Positions 32,589 to 41,763 of a stretch of DNA of 64,000 nt are shown here, piece by piece. Both the position numbers and the translations under genes were made by a program. How positions within the stretch are numbered: position 1 is the first letter of the stretch; each line of letters starts with the position of its first letter. A model generated the notes under the pieces. The model had not been told where the DNA came from, did no database searches, and saw nothing but the letters and a program-made list of their open reading frames with translations. The DNA is from Zea mays (Eukaryota > Streptophyta > Magnoliopsida > Poales > Poaceae): positions 95,739,849 to 95,803,848 of the forward strand of contig NC_050104.1 in NCBI RefSeq assembly GCF_902167145.1. The letters run 5' to 3'.

Positions 32589-32606
32589 CTCCTCCACCAC
32601 GACCTT

Positions 32607-33377
32607 GCTATCCGCCAACCGTTACCCCTAAATTTTTCCTCTATATCACTTTTTCCCCCTATTTCCCCCCTATTTTTTCATCTCCCGCAGCGGTTCCCCC
32701 TAAATACTCCCCTATACCCACTACAACTATAAAATATCATTTTCTATATCAACTATCAATTTTTTATCTACTAATAATTACTCGTGGACTCACAGCATAG
32801 TGTTTAGGGTGATGAACAGTGACACGCTAAATCTGGGGGAGAGAGAAGGTGACCGGCGCGTAGGGGGCGCTGTAGGAGGCACCGCTGCGGCCGTGGAGTG
32901 CCCCCTACAGCCCCATGCAAGGGGAGGGGGATGCCGAGGGGGGGCTACGTTACGCACAGCCTAAAAGCTAAAGTCTGCATCGGCAAGGTGGAGGAAGGAG
33001 CGAAGGAGGAGGCCGTTAGGCCACGGCTGCCTAAGACTAACCGCAACACAGCCCCCTACGCAGCCCCTCCCCTTGCATGCGGCCTGTAGGGGGCACTCCA
33101 CGGCCGCAGCGGTGCCCCTACAGCGCCCCCTACGCGCCGGCCCCGTTCTCTCTCCCCCCCAGATTTAGCGTGTCACTGTTCATCACCCTAAACACTGTGC
33201 TGTGGGTCCACGAATAATTGTTAGTAGATAAAAAATTGATAGTTGATATAGAAAATGATATTTTATAGTTGTAGTGGGGTATATGGGAGTATTTAGGGGG
33301 AACCGCTGCGGGAGATGAAAAAATAGGGGGAAAAAGTGATATAGGAGGAAAATTTAAAGGTAACAGTTGCGGATAGC
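32607..33377. repeat. Fold-back element: 771-bp near-perfect inverted repeat
   Basis: The left end gctatccgcc...ttacccctaaattt and the right end aaatttaaaggtaacagttgcggatagc are inverted copies. Pairing continues inward for about 330 bp on each side, through ccctatacccactacaactat, gtcactgttcatcacc (right-arm reading) and the GC-rich ccgctgcggccgtggagtgc. A less well paired centre of roughly 110 bp lies near 32940-33060. A transcript through it would form a long hairpin. The structure suggests a terminal-inverted-repeat transposon derivative, but I found no clear TSD. Confidence 0.85.
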
Positions 33378-34022
33378 CTAAGACCCTAGAGTCCCTTCGC
33401 CCATGTACGCTAGCTCAGGTGCCTCTCCCCCCGCCCACAACGACGGCAAATTTACGTACCCTACGCCTGCGGATTTGAGGACATTGCATGGGTGAATCCA
33501 CATTTTCCATCTCCCTCTCCACCAGTCAAGGACGAAGCTAGAAATAAGTTTAGGAGGGACTGAACTAAATTGCTGCAGTACAAAAACTCATTCTACATTA
33601 TATTGTATACATTTTAGATTATGCGAGGCTGTAATGGGGCTCCATGAGATCCAAAGCGGTAGGGGGGCTCAAGCCCCGCCCGCCCCACCGTTGGATCCGT
33701 CCCTGCCACCGGTAGAAACGTGAGCGAGTTCTGATCGATCTAGGCATGGCTACGTGTGTACATGGTAATATAACCAACACCGCTTCATCCTCTGGCTAGT
33801 CATGGATACATGCAAGATGCAATGGTTCGCAAGTTCTGATCGAATGCACTCCACTCCCTGCTTCAGAAAACCTAACTAATAAAAGACTTGCTACTTGAAG
33901 CATGTATAGCACAATCGGGGCAGCTGCTGTACGTAGACGTAGCTAGCACGGTCGACCAAGCAATTGTTCTGTTCTGCGCACACCATCTATATATGTAATG
34001 TACTTACTGATTTCATTTTGTA
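33378..34022. other. Spacer DNA between fold-back element and Helitron
   Basis: No gene is recognised. The part at 33600-33720 (ggggggctcaagccccgcccgccccaccgttggatcc) resembles sequence commonly seen at the edges of grass transposons, but I could not define an element. Base 34022 (a) is the host base next to the Helitron. Confidence 0.45.
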
Positions 34023-34050
34023 CTAGGTATGTGCCCGTGCGTTGCCACGG
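34023..34050 (-). other. 3' terminus and hairpin of the Helitron
   Basis: The minus strand reads ccgtggcaacgcacgg, then gcacatac, then CTAG and host T. The 5-bp stem and position match the palindrome required for Helitron termination. Confidence 0.88.
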
Positions 34051-34188
34051 AAGTTGCAACTAAAAGGGGCAACCAAAACATAGCTTAAACTTACAAGAAC
34101 ATGCAATTAGATTACTTGGAACACACTTTTGAAAAAAATAGCATCTTCTGACGGCAACAGGTCATTATACAACAAATGTAAAATCTTA

Positions 34189-34268
34189 CCACCTCCGTTC
34201 TTAAATATTTGTTGTCCGCTAGTTTATTTTTGAACTAAACCGCGACAAATAAAAAAGAATGGAGGGAG
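34189..34268. mobile_element. Stowaway MITE (80 bp) inside the Helitron
   Basis: The ends ccacctccgttc and gaatggagggag are near-inverted copies of the Stowaway consensus CTCCCTCCGTTC, flanked by TA on both sides (34187-34188 and 34269-34270). The whole element folds on itself. It is a Tc1/mariner-derived MITE. Confidence 0.85.
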
Positions 34269-35091
34269 TACATGCTAACAAAAAGCTGGATAGACATGTA
34301 GTTATGCACATTATAAGGGAGATGGCTAGAAATGGCAAATAGTAAACTATGTTTTCCAAGAGAGATGGTTTCCTGGTTGTCGAATTACTATGCTATAACA
34401 AGTTACTGCTATGCACCGTAATTTTAGTCTGTGATCAATGCACACACCACACAACTGGGCAAACGGCGATATAAAACATGAACTACAAATTAAGGATGCA
34501 AATATAGTTCAAATACCGAAAAGAAATATAGATAATTAGCTCCCTCCATAAATATCTTAGTTACTTGCCCAACAGGCCAAGGCCAAAATCGTAACCCAGG
34601 AGGATACATACATGCACACACATGAACCTCATATCGACTGGCCATGTCGAACAGAGTGTATCAAATCAAGTAACTGCAACAAACAAACCAAATTACGTAA
34701 CACAAACAATAAAATACACACTGATAAAAATTGAATTATACATGTACCAAACTGAATAAGCAAGCACCGCCATTGTCCACACAAAAGTATGAGCTGACCA
34801 AACAACGAACTAATAATGGACAAATCTTTGAACAGGTAATGCCAAAATCATAGGCAACCCTATAGGAGACAGAAGAAACAATACTGAACAAGAGGAACAT
34901 TCTTCTATGTAGCTGAGTCTTCCCTCAAAGAACAACACATTTCTTTTACCTGTGCTCTTAATCTTGGTATTTATAATAACCAGGGTTCAATCCAATCACA
35001 ATGCATGAGAAGTTCAATGGGACGATGATCTAGTGCTTCGATGTCCTATGCTTAGCTGATGTACTCTTGCGTATGGTTGAGAACAATAATT

Positions 35092-35224
35092 TGTAATTCG
35101 ATTATTAATTCTCAGGAACATCAGAATATTTGTAACGGGACAACATCTTTGGCGACTAATGGGTGCCTTTAATGATTGAACGGCACTACGACAACAACAA
35201 GACACAGTGAGGAATCAACCAACA
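35092..35224. repeat. Direct repeat copy 1 in the Helitron
   Basis: The segment holding aattctcaggaacatcagaa and gggtgcctttaatgattgaa recurs at 35941-36068 with few changes. Copy 1 abuts the APR-like fragment and copy 2 abuts RWA exon A, suggesting an internal duplication during Helitron assembly. Confidence 0.9.
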
Positions 35225-35227
35225 TCC

Positions 35228-35379
35228 ATACCTATGTGGGACGCCTTGGCCTAATTGCAGATTCCTCAAATGCATTCTTGTGAGAATGGGCACCACGAGG
35301 CATAGAAAAGTACATCAAATTAATCATCCTTGTTTGCATTAATAAGATTAACTACCATTGCCAAGGTGAGCTCATCTCC
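35228..35379 (-). pseudogene. Fragment of an APR-like (5'-adenylylsulfate reductase-like) thioredoxin-fold gene
   Basis: On the minus strand an acceptor (tttcag) at 35380-35382 leads to GDELTLAMVVNLINANKDD, a stop, then FDVLFYASWCPFSQE, and after an apparent internal deletion AFEESAIRP. YASWCPFS is the thioredoxin-fold signature of plant APRL proteins, where CPFS replaces the usual CxxC. The family sits in the secretory pathway and lacks the reductase domain of true APR. The copy is truncated, has an in-frame stop and cannot encode a working protein. Confidence 0.75.
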
Positions 35380-35571
35380 CTGAAAGGATAGAAATCGGTC
35401 AAATTCAAATTTTACAAATAAAACTTATAGAAAACCCTTATGCTCAAAGCTTCGGTTGCTCTCTATTGTAGTACAACCGAAAACAAAAGGAAATAGTAAG
35501 GCACATACCTTGCAAAACCTCACAGATTGACACTTCTCATGATTGGATTAAACCATGCATTGTGATTGGAA

Positions 35572-35849
35572 TAAATGGCAAGATGTAATCTGCTGGAAGC
35601 ACGAGTAATGTAATCAAGGTGCCAGATAATTTACCTTGACTGGAAATGTGCCTGTAGGAAGTTTGGTTGTCAAGAGTTCCCTAAGCCTCCTGATAGCCTT
35701 CACTTTGTTTGCTAGGACATCAAGCAGAGGGATGAGTTCATCTGTGTTCAGAGGGAAATCCGGTGTCAACCACAACACTGGTCTTAACCCATGCTAACAG
35801 CAATAGAATATATTCCACATATATCAATTAGAAACTGGACCATTTAAAT
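35572..35849. repeat. Direct repeat with ANKRD13-like exon, copy 1
   Basis: About 278 bp covering the exon and its flanks match 36897-37175 with around ten differences by eye. The duplicate lies about 1.3 kb away, beyond the RWA exons, in the same orientation. Confidence 0.92.
35635..35793 (-). pseudogene. ANKRD13-like (GPCR-chaperone domain) exon, copy 1
   Basis: This is a 159-bp exon of 53 codons on the minus strand, flanked by an AG acceptor (35794-35795) and a GT donor (35633-35634). It reads GLRPVLWLTPDFPLN..., then LLDVLANKVKAIRRLRELLTTKLPTGTFPVK. This matches the conserved C-terminal part of plant ankyrin-repeat proteins of the ANKRD13 type. The exon is intact but isolated. It is repeated with little change at 36961-37119. 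Confidence 0.82.
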
Positions 35850-35940
35850 ATTTGTCATTTAGTTTGTTTCTTAATATTTCATACAATGAAGCAGTAAGAG
35901 AAGTTGTGAGAATATATTTCAAACAATGGCGACTAATGGG

Positions 35941-36068
35941 TAATTCGATTACTAATTCTCAGGAACATCAGAATATTTGTAACAGGACAACATCTTTGGC
36001 GACTAATGGGTGCCTTTAATGATTGAACGACACTACAACAACAAGACACAGTGAGGAATCAACCAACA
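35941..36068. repeat. Direct repeat copy 2 in the Helitron
   Basis: Second copy of the segment at 35092-35224. A further short piece of it (ggcgactaatggg) occurs just before, at about 35926. Confidence 0.88.
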
Positions 36069-36082
36069 GTCATCTTTGTCAG

Positions 36083-36873
36083 TAGACATTCAAATGTCAA
36101 TCTAGCAGTGATGGATGACAGTTCAGTCAAAGCAGAAGAGCAGACAATGTTATTGGAGGAGGGTGGCCAAGCAATGGCTGCAAAGCCAGCTTATACTTCC
36201 CTCACATCACAAATACTCAGGTTCTCTATAAATTATAAATTTACAATTTCTCAATATCAGTAACCGAAGGCATTGTGTCTCTGACAAAAAGAAAATGTTG
36301 GGTTCAACAGACTTATATTCATGGACCAGTTGCTTCTTCTGGAGAATCGTTTAACACTGAGGGCAATGTAAGCTACAGTTGCTCTCCTCCAATCATTCAA
36401 GCTTCCTAGTTGCACTATTCTGCTAACTGGGTTGCAATTATATTTTCAGATCCAAATTTGGAGGGTATCTACTTTATTTTTACATATGTGATCGTGCAAA
36501 CCTGCTTGGAGAGTCTGCCAAGGTACTGTTGTGCAGATATTGTTACAGAGTCTGGTCATATGCGTGAGTGTAAAATTGTCATTTGTTAGAACCTTTCAAA
36601 TTTTCTGAAGTATTCAAATTAATGAAAAATATCCCAGTGCATTCTTCATGTGCCATTATATATAGTGTAACACTTTAATCCACTAACCTTTTTATTGGTA
36701 TGCTTCATCTGCAGAATTACAGTCGAGATCTGTTCCTTTTCCTCTACTTTCTTCTTTTCATTGTAGCAACTATGACTTCCTTTAAGGTCCATCAAGACAA
36801 GTCATCATTCACAGGAAAATCTGTATTGTACTTCAATAGGCATCAAACTGAAGAATGGAAGGGTTGGATGCAG
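36083..36873 (+). pseudogene. REDUCED WALL ACETYLATION (RWA/CAS1-like) gene fragment with four exons
   Basis: Four exons read on the plus strand, each with plausible splice borders. Exon A (36083-36220) gives RHSNVNLAVMDD...; exon B (36311-36367) gives LLLLENRLTLRA; exon C (36450-36522) gives FGGYLLYFYICDRANLLGES; exon D (36715-36873) gives [15 protein letters not shown] and [18 protein letters not shown]. This is the order found in RWA proteins, multi-pass Golgi proteins needed for O-acetylation of cell-wall polysaccharides. The N-terminal exon and most of the acyltransferase/membrane domain are missing. It is a captured fragment, antisense to the Helitron. Confidence 0.88.
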
Positions 36874-36896
36874 GTACTTACAAGAACATGCATGTA

Positions 36897-37175
36897 ATAA
36901 ATGGCAAGATGTAATCTGCTGGAAGCACGGGTAATGTAATCAAGGTGCCAGATAGTTTACCTTGACTGGAATTGTGCCTGTAGGAAGTTTGGTTGTCAAG
37001 AGTTTCGTAAGCCTCCTGATAGCCTTCACTTTGTTTGCTAGGACATCAAGCAGAGGGATGAGTTCATCTGTGTTCAGAGGGAAATCCGGTGTCAACCACA
37101 ACACTGGTCTTAACCCATGCTAATAGCAATAGAATATATTCCACATATATCAATTAGAAACTGGAACATTTAAAT
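36897..37175. repeat. Direct repeat with ANKRD13-like exon, copy 2
   Basis: Partner of 35572-35849. The exon inside lies at 36961-37119, again 159 bp. Confidence 0.92.
36961..37119 (-). pseudogene. ANKRD13-like exon, copy 2
   Basis: This has the same borders and the same length (53 codons) as 35635-35793, with a few substitutions (for example ttcgtaagcc for ttccctaagcc). Both copies keep the AG acceptor and GT donor. The donor gene product is an ankyrin-repeat protein with a GPCR-chaperone domain. Confidence 0.82.
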
Positions 37176-37402
37176 AGAAGGCGCCATTCAGGGATCAAGT
37201 AAAAATAATAGAAAAATATCATATTAAGATACCTAAATAAAGCAGCAATTGTAGGATGCTGCCAAACTGAACAGTAGGAGTAATCAATAGAATTGTAATT
37301 ACTCTTGGTAAGGTGAGTACAGACTGGTTCCTAATAAGAAGTTATACACATAAAATTAAGGTGAACAACATAAATAACCGTGTATGAAGTGTTGTTCTTG
37401 TA

Positions 37403-37690
37403 GATTAATTTGAGTACGCACCAAAATGTCTTCAAATGCCAACCCCAAATGATTTAGTAGGATGGCATGTTTTGTATGAAACCAAATTTAACTGAAAATC
37501 TGAATAATGCTATCTGCTACGCCTTTTGCTCTGAAGTGATGCATGAATAATGGTTTAGTTAATTTGAGTACGCATTAAAATGTTTCCAAATGTCAACCCC
37601 AAATAAATAAGTACAATGACCTATTTTGTATGAAACTAAATTTAACTGAAAATATGAATAAGACTGCCTGTCAGAGCAATGTGTGAGTAA
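37403..37690. repeat. Tandem duplication of about 155 bp in the Helitron
   Basis: ttaatttgagtacgcac at 37403 recurs as ttaatttgagtacgcat at about 37560, and the following sequence (ccaaccccaaat, gtatgaaac-aaatttaactg) matches with moderate divergence. No coding similarity was found. Confidence 0.75.
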
Positions 37691-37699
37691 TGGCTCAAT

Positions 37700-38825
37700 G
37701 TTTGGTTTGCAAAACAAACATGTTGTTTTATAATTAGGCAACAAACACTGGACCAAATGTTCTCAGAAATAAAGGACTTCGACATAAGTGAATACAAACC
37801 CCTAAACTTGTAAATGAGGAATAGACACGCATGAGCTAGGGATGATATAGGGATCAACATACAAGCTCACAATTGTAGATTAGATAGTGTTAAATCGGGC
37901 CCGACTTAACCATTTCTTTTTATAAGTATCATGAGCAAGTAGAAACACACCAGAAGTGCATACATCAGTGTCAAACTGAAAACAAGCCTAGCCCTGATTA
38001 TATGTTAGGATAAAAACATGATTTATCCGAGACAACTAACTATTAGGTGTCGCAGTTCAGTTCCTAGCTAATGTCTAATGAGAGTGTAAAATTTAGCACT
38101 TGCTGATTGTAGCAAAAAGAAGTGCATAAAATATTGCCTATTTTTGAAGATGTATAAATAGGACATATGAACACACTGTACAAGCTGAGTAACCAAAATG
38201 CAAAAAAGAAATCCAGTGAAGCTAACATATACTGGCAGCAAAATTGACTTGGCCAGTTTAGAAGGTAGGCAAACCAATTTGATTGATTTTCCTATGCTGA
38301 GAGCGAGCAAATCGGCTTGCCTAGACTTTGAGCTGGCTTGGCCAGTTCTTGGAGCCAGTTAGCCGATAATGAACTGATTCGTTTAGAGGTTGGTACCTTG
38401 GATCAAATGACTGATTGGTTGGTGAATGTTCTTGAGGTTGACTTGTCGGCTTCGACCATATGCTATGACGAAAACAATGGCATGTACTTATATGATGCAA
38501 TGGGCATTTAAAAAGTAATTCTCTGGCTATAAATATCAGCATGTGCAAATAGGGATGAAAACGAACGGGTAAGGTAATATGCATTTTTTCAATCAGTCAA
38601 TCACTCATTTTGCATTGCTAGCCCTTGTCCCGACTTTCAGGCTGCTGGTTGTTCTTCTATGCCTACTGCTTTAGGTTGGCTTTACATTGGTTGTAAAACA
38701 TGTGATTAAATCAGAGTAGGATAGAAATTTGGCTTTAATGTCTTGTCCCCTTATGTTGTACAGTCCAAGAAAATGATAAATTTAGGATCGAAATAGGAAT
38801 TGTAATTTCCAAAGTGGGGGGATCG
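37700..38825. other. Helitron interior without recognised gene
   Basis: AT-rich, intron-like sequence. I see no conserved exon on either strand. It could be intron or 5' flank of one of the captured genes. Confidence 0.5.
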
Positions 38826-39760
38826 TTTTACCTGTGCTCTGCTATTGTCGTTGGCTGCTTCTGCCCACCTGCCCGGTGTCCCATGTTGGCCGCTGGCGTG
38901 CAGCACCCTTTAGTTCATCACTACTATCCACCTGCCTAGCCCTGGTGGCTGGTGCTTCACGCCGGCAGCCTCCAGCGAAACCCCAGCAGCAGCCCGCCGC
39001 CTCCAAGTACGCCGATCCGGCCTCCAGGGGACTGCCTCCTTCTCGCCGACCTTAGATTTGGTCGCTGCACCGGTCGATTCAGTCATCGGGCCGGTAGATT
39101 TGGCTGCTCTGGCCGCCGATCGCACGTCACGGTTGGGGGCGGCTTTGATGGGCGACAGCGGCTGGCGCTGTGTGAGCGAGCTGGGCGAGCGCGGCGTCTG
39201 CGCGTCGCCTGTCGCGGCGGGCAGATGCAGGGGTCGCGGGGAACTCGCTTCGGGGGCTGCGGGACTGGGAGCGCGTGGGGGTGGGCGCGGCGTCCGTGTG
39301 GCTTGGGGGTGATGGGGATTGGGGTGGCATGGTCTTTAAGGAACTCCATCATCTGCGTCGATGGGGGAGGTTGGCGTCGATTTGGGGCGAGGATGTTGGA
39401 TGATTTATTATCGCAGATGGCTCGGGTGGCTTGGATTGCGGGATTTCGAGCGATGCTGATGGGAGTTCCATGACGCGTGGGGAAGGCCGGTGTAGCAGCC
39501 CTGGATTGTCGGCGAGGGACGAGGGTGTCGGGGCGAGTGCCAAACTCGCAGCGGCGAGGGGCGAGGCCCATCGTGTTTGAGCGGGGCGAGCCCGAGGATG
39601 GCGGATGCGGACAAGAAGGATCCCTGAATGGCGCCTTCCATTCATGGAGAGCGAGGTGGAGGCGAGGATGTCGGGGGCGGGCGCCGCTGCGAGATTGGCT
39701 GAGGGGAGGGCGAGGGCGGAACCGTGCTGATGCTAGTGGACGCCCTCAGTATCAACATAT
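38826..39760 (-). other. GC-rich 5' part of the Helitron, possible captured 5' exon or UTR
   Basis: A sharp rise in GC content, with CpG-rich reading frames on both strands, begins at a donor-like site on the minus strand (CAG|GTAAAA near 38830) and reaches almost to the Helitron 5' end. GC-rich first exons are typical of grass genes, so this may be the 5' end of one captured gene. No protein family is recognised, and the frames look low in complexity. Confidence 0.4.
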
Positions 39761-39773
39761 AGAGTAGTAAAGA

Positions 39774-40442
39774 TTTATTTCCTTAAGGTGCTTGTTTGGG
39801 AACAAGGATATCGTAAAATTCTATTACTATTTAAAATTAAATAGCAAGAGGATTTTAGGCCCTACGTATATAAATTACTACAACATTCAAAACTATAGAC
39901 GATATTGTTGACTATCATCCAATGAGATTAAATGTATGGCAAGAAATACTTTCTTGTGTTTGTGGTGAAGTTTATTTCGACACCCATGGCTCCTTGTTCT
40001 GCATTAGATTGAGGCGAGACTTGTTCAGATGTGAACTCCACTTTGCATGGTTCATATAAGTTCAACAGATTTTAACACACGCATGCAAACAAGACTTGTG
40101 TATTAGCAAGGGTACGTGTCCTAGGGATCAAAGGTTGGCATGCCTTCTACTCGCATTGAGGCATGGAGGATTTCCTGGACGTCCACCTCTACTAAGATGG
40201 TGTTGCCGGCTGCCGTGGCCAAACCTCAACCAGCCCCTTAATTTCACCACTATTTGACATCGACAAAAACTCGTGCTCCAGCCGGATGTCCACCACTTTG
40301 CCAAACTAAAGCTGGGCACAACATCTAGGGCCATGACAACTCCTTGATGAATAGCTTTGGACACCACAACCCAAAGGCCGACTGAGAGGTCACAGAGACA
40401 CTCCGCTATATATAGCGATCGAATCATCCGATGTGCATATAT
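39774..40442. other. Spacer to the right of the Helitron
   Basis: No gene is recognised. An AT-rich part (39780-40080) is followed by ordinary sequence with one short antisense frame (40128-40460) that looks like chance. Confidence 0.5.
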
Positions 40443-40519
40443 GCTATGAGGCTTTGCCAAGTGTAAAATGGTCGTTGCCGAGTGTCTTAGAAACTCGGCA
40501 AAGAACGTGAGTCCGGTAG
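40443..40519 (-). mobile_element. Terminal fragment of a CACTA transposon (family 1)
   Basis: On the minus strand the fragment begins CACTACCGGACTCACG and is followed by TTTGCCGAGT and ACACTCGGCAA motifs in alternating orientation, the typical terminal and subterminal repeats of a grass CACTA family. The other end is not visible in the window, so this is a truncated remnant. Confidence 0.75.
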
Positions 40520-40686
40520 TGATAGCAAGATACTATCATACAAAATATTCTTGCAAGAATACATCTATATGAGCCTACTTGTTAGTCGCAGTTTTGTATA
40601 AATTGGAAATTCTTTAAGAAGCTCGTGAACAGAGACACGATTATGGCCTATGTGCACCACTCGCGGGGTAGGTAATTAGTAGTCTA
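40520..40686. other. Spacer between two CACTA remnants
   Basis: 167 bp with no recognised feature. The last three bases (cta) could be one TSD copy of the next CACTA element. Confidence 0.4.
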
Positions 40687-40960
40687 CACAACAGGAATCC
40701 AAAGGATTCCCGTCGGCTAGAATAATTTCCATCGGCCTTTGACCAGGCTGACGGGAATAAAGTAATTCACGTCGGTCGTCAGCCGACGGGTATTAATTTA
40801 ATTCCCGTCGGCCTGCACCCTAGCTGAAGAGAATTACGTAACTCCCGTTGTTGTACCTCGGCCGATGGAGATTAGTTAACTCTCGTCGGCCCTGTAGCCT
40901 GGCCGACGGGGATTACTTAACTCCCGTCAGTCCTATACCCTGGCCGACGGGAATTAATTA
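40687..40960. repeat. Subterminal repeats of CACTA family 2
   Basis: About ten copies of a motif like cccgtcggc or gccgacggg alternate in direct and inverted orientation with AT-rich spacers. In CACTA elements such arrays bind the element-encoded TNPA-type protein. Confidence 0.82.
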
Positions 40961-41763
40961 AGTATGACCACAACCTAACCCAGCACGGGCTCATTTCAAA
41001 TGTGAGAGCCGCCATTTGGTCCGCCCGCCGCCGCCGTCGTTGGGTCCGCCGCCCCCCGCTGCCGCCTCCCGCCGGCACCCACCGCCAGCGCCTCCCGCCG
41101 CCAACCGCTGACGCCCTTCACCGGTTCACCCACGCCGTCGTCCCCACCGCCGGTCCTCCCCACGCCGATACACCCGCCGTCGCCTATCGCTGCTGCCCAT
41201 CACGGGACCCCACCACTGCAGCCGCCACGCCTCCACCACCGCGCTAGTCCCCCGCAAATCCTCCAATGGTCATAGTCTGTGCCGCCATCCGGTCCACGCA
41301 AGACGAGGTATAATCCTATACCTATGCAATGTAAATGAAATTGTGATTAATTAGAGGTGCTAAATATGTATATTAAGACATTTATTTTTGTCGGTTTTTT
41401 GTGGCCGACGGGAGTTAACTTTTATGTGATTAGAGTTAACTTAAATTTGTTAATTGATAGTGTTATTAGTCTTCATATGACTTTATACATTGTATTTGCT
41501 ATTTTAAATTTTATGTTGCAAATATAAACTATGTTGTTTGATGTTATTAGTTAATGAATTTGATGGTGAATGTGATGTTATACAAATAGTAATTATTGCA
41601 AATATTAATTGTTGTGAATATTGTTAATTGATGAATGTCATGTTATGTAAGTATTGATTCTACTACCTCATTGTTGCAACTATATATATACCATACATAG
41701 TATGTGTGACGTGTAGAAACATGAATGTCTCACACGCACTCTTACTCGTACACAACCACAATA
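40961..41763 (+). other. Leader of the CACTA element
   Basis: A C-rich part at 41000-41250 encodes only Pro/Arg-rich frames. The following 500 bp are strongly AT-rich and look like an intron. No protein domain is recognised. Confidence 0.5.

Larger units (their letters stand above)
31665..32606. other. Spacer DNA with a possible small MITE and a short ORF
   Basis: No gene is recognised. The stretch is AT-rich to about 32290 and then GC-rich. It contains a candidate MITE (32163-32290) and a short open frame (32418-32588), listed separately. It is probably host intergenic DNA. Confidence 0.5.
34023..39773 (-). mobile_element. Non-autonomous Helitron carrying fragments of at least three host genes
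   Basis: On the minus strand the element starts TCTTTACTACTC at 39773 and ends CTAG at 34023. It sits between host A and T with no TSD, the rule for Helitrons. A hairpin (CCGTG-GCAACG-CACGG) lies eight bases before CTAG. The 5.75-kb interior has no Rep/helicase gene. It holds an APR-like fragment and an ANKRD13-like exon (twice) in the Helitron's own direction, and four exons of an RWA gene in the opposite direction. Introns are kept, so capture was at the DNA level. Such exon-carrying Helitrons are well known in maize. Confidence 0.88.

Noticed and set aside
33600..33720. Possible edge of a Mutator-like or other transposon
   Set aside because: The phrase looks familiar from grass repeats, but I could not find matching terminal inverted repeats or a TSD.
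36083..36873. Possible functional RWA gene
   Set aside because: Only four internal exons are present, with no start exon and no remaining membrane domain, within clear Helitron boundaries.
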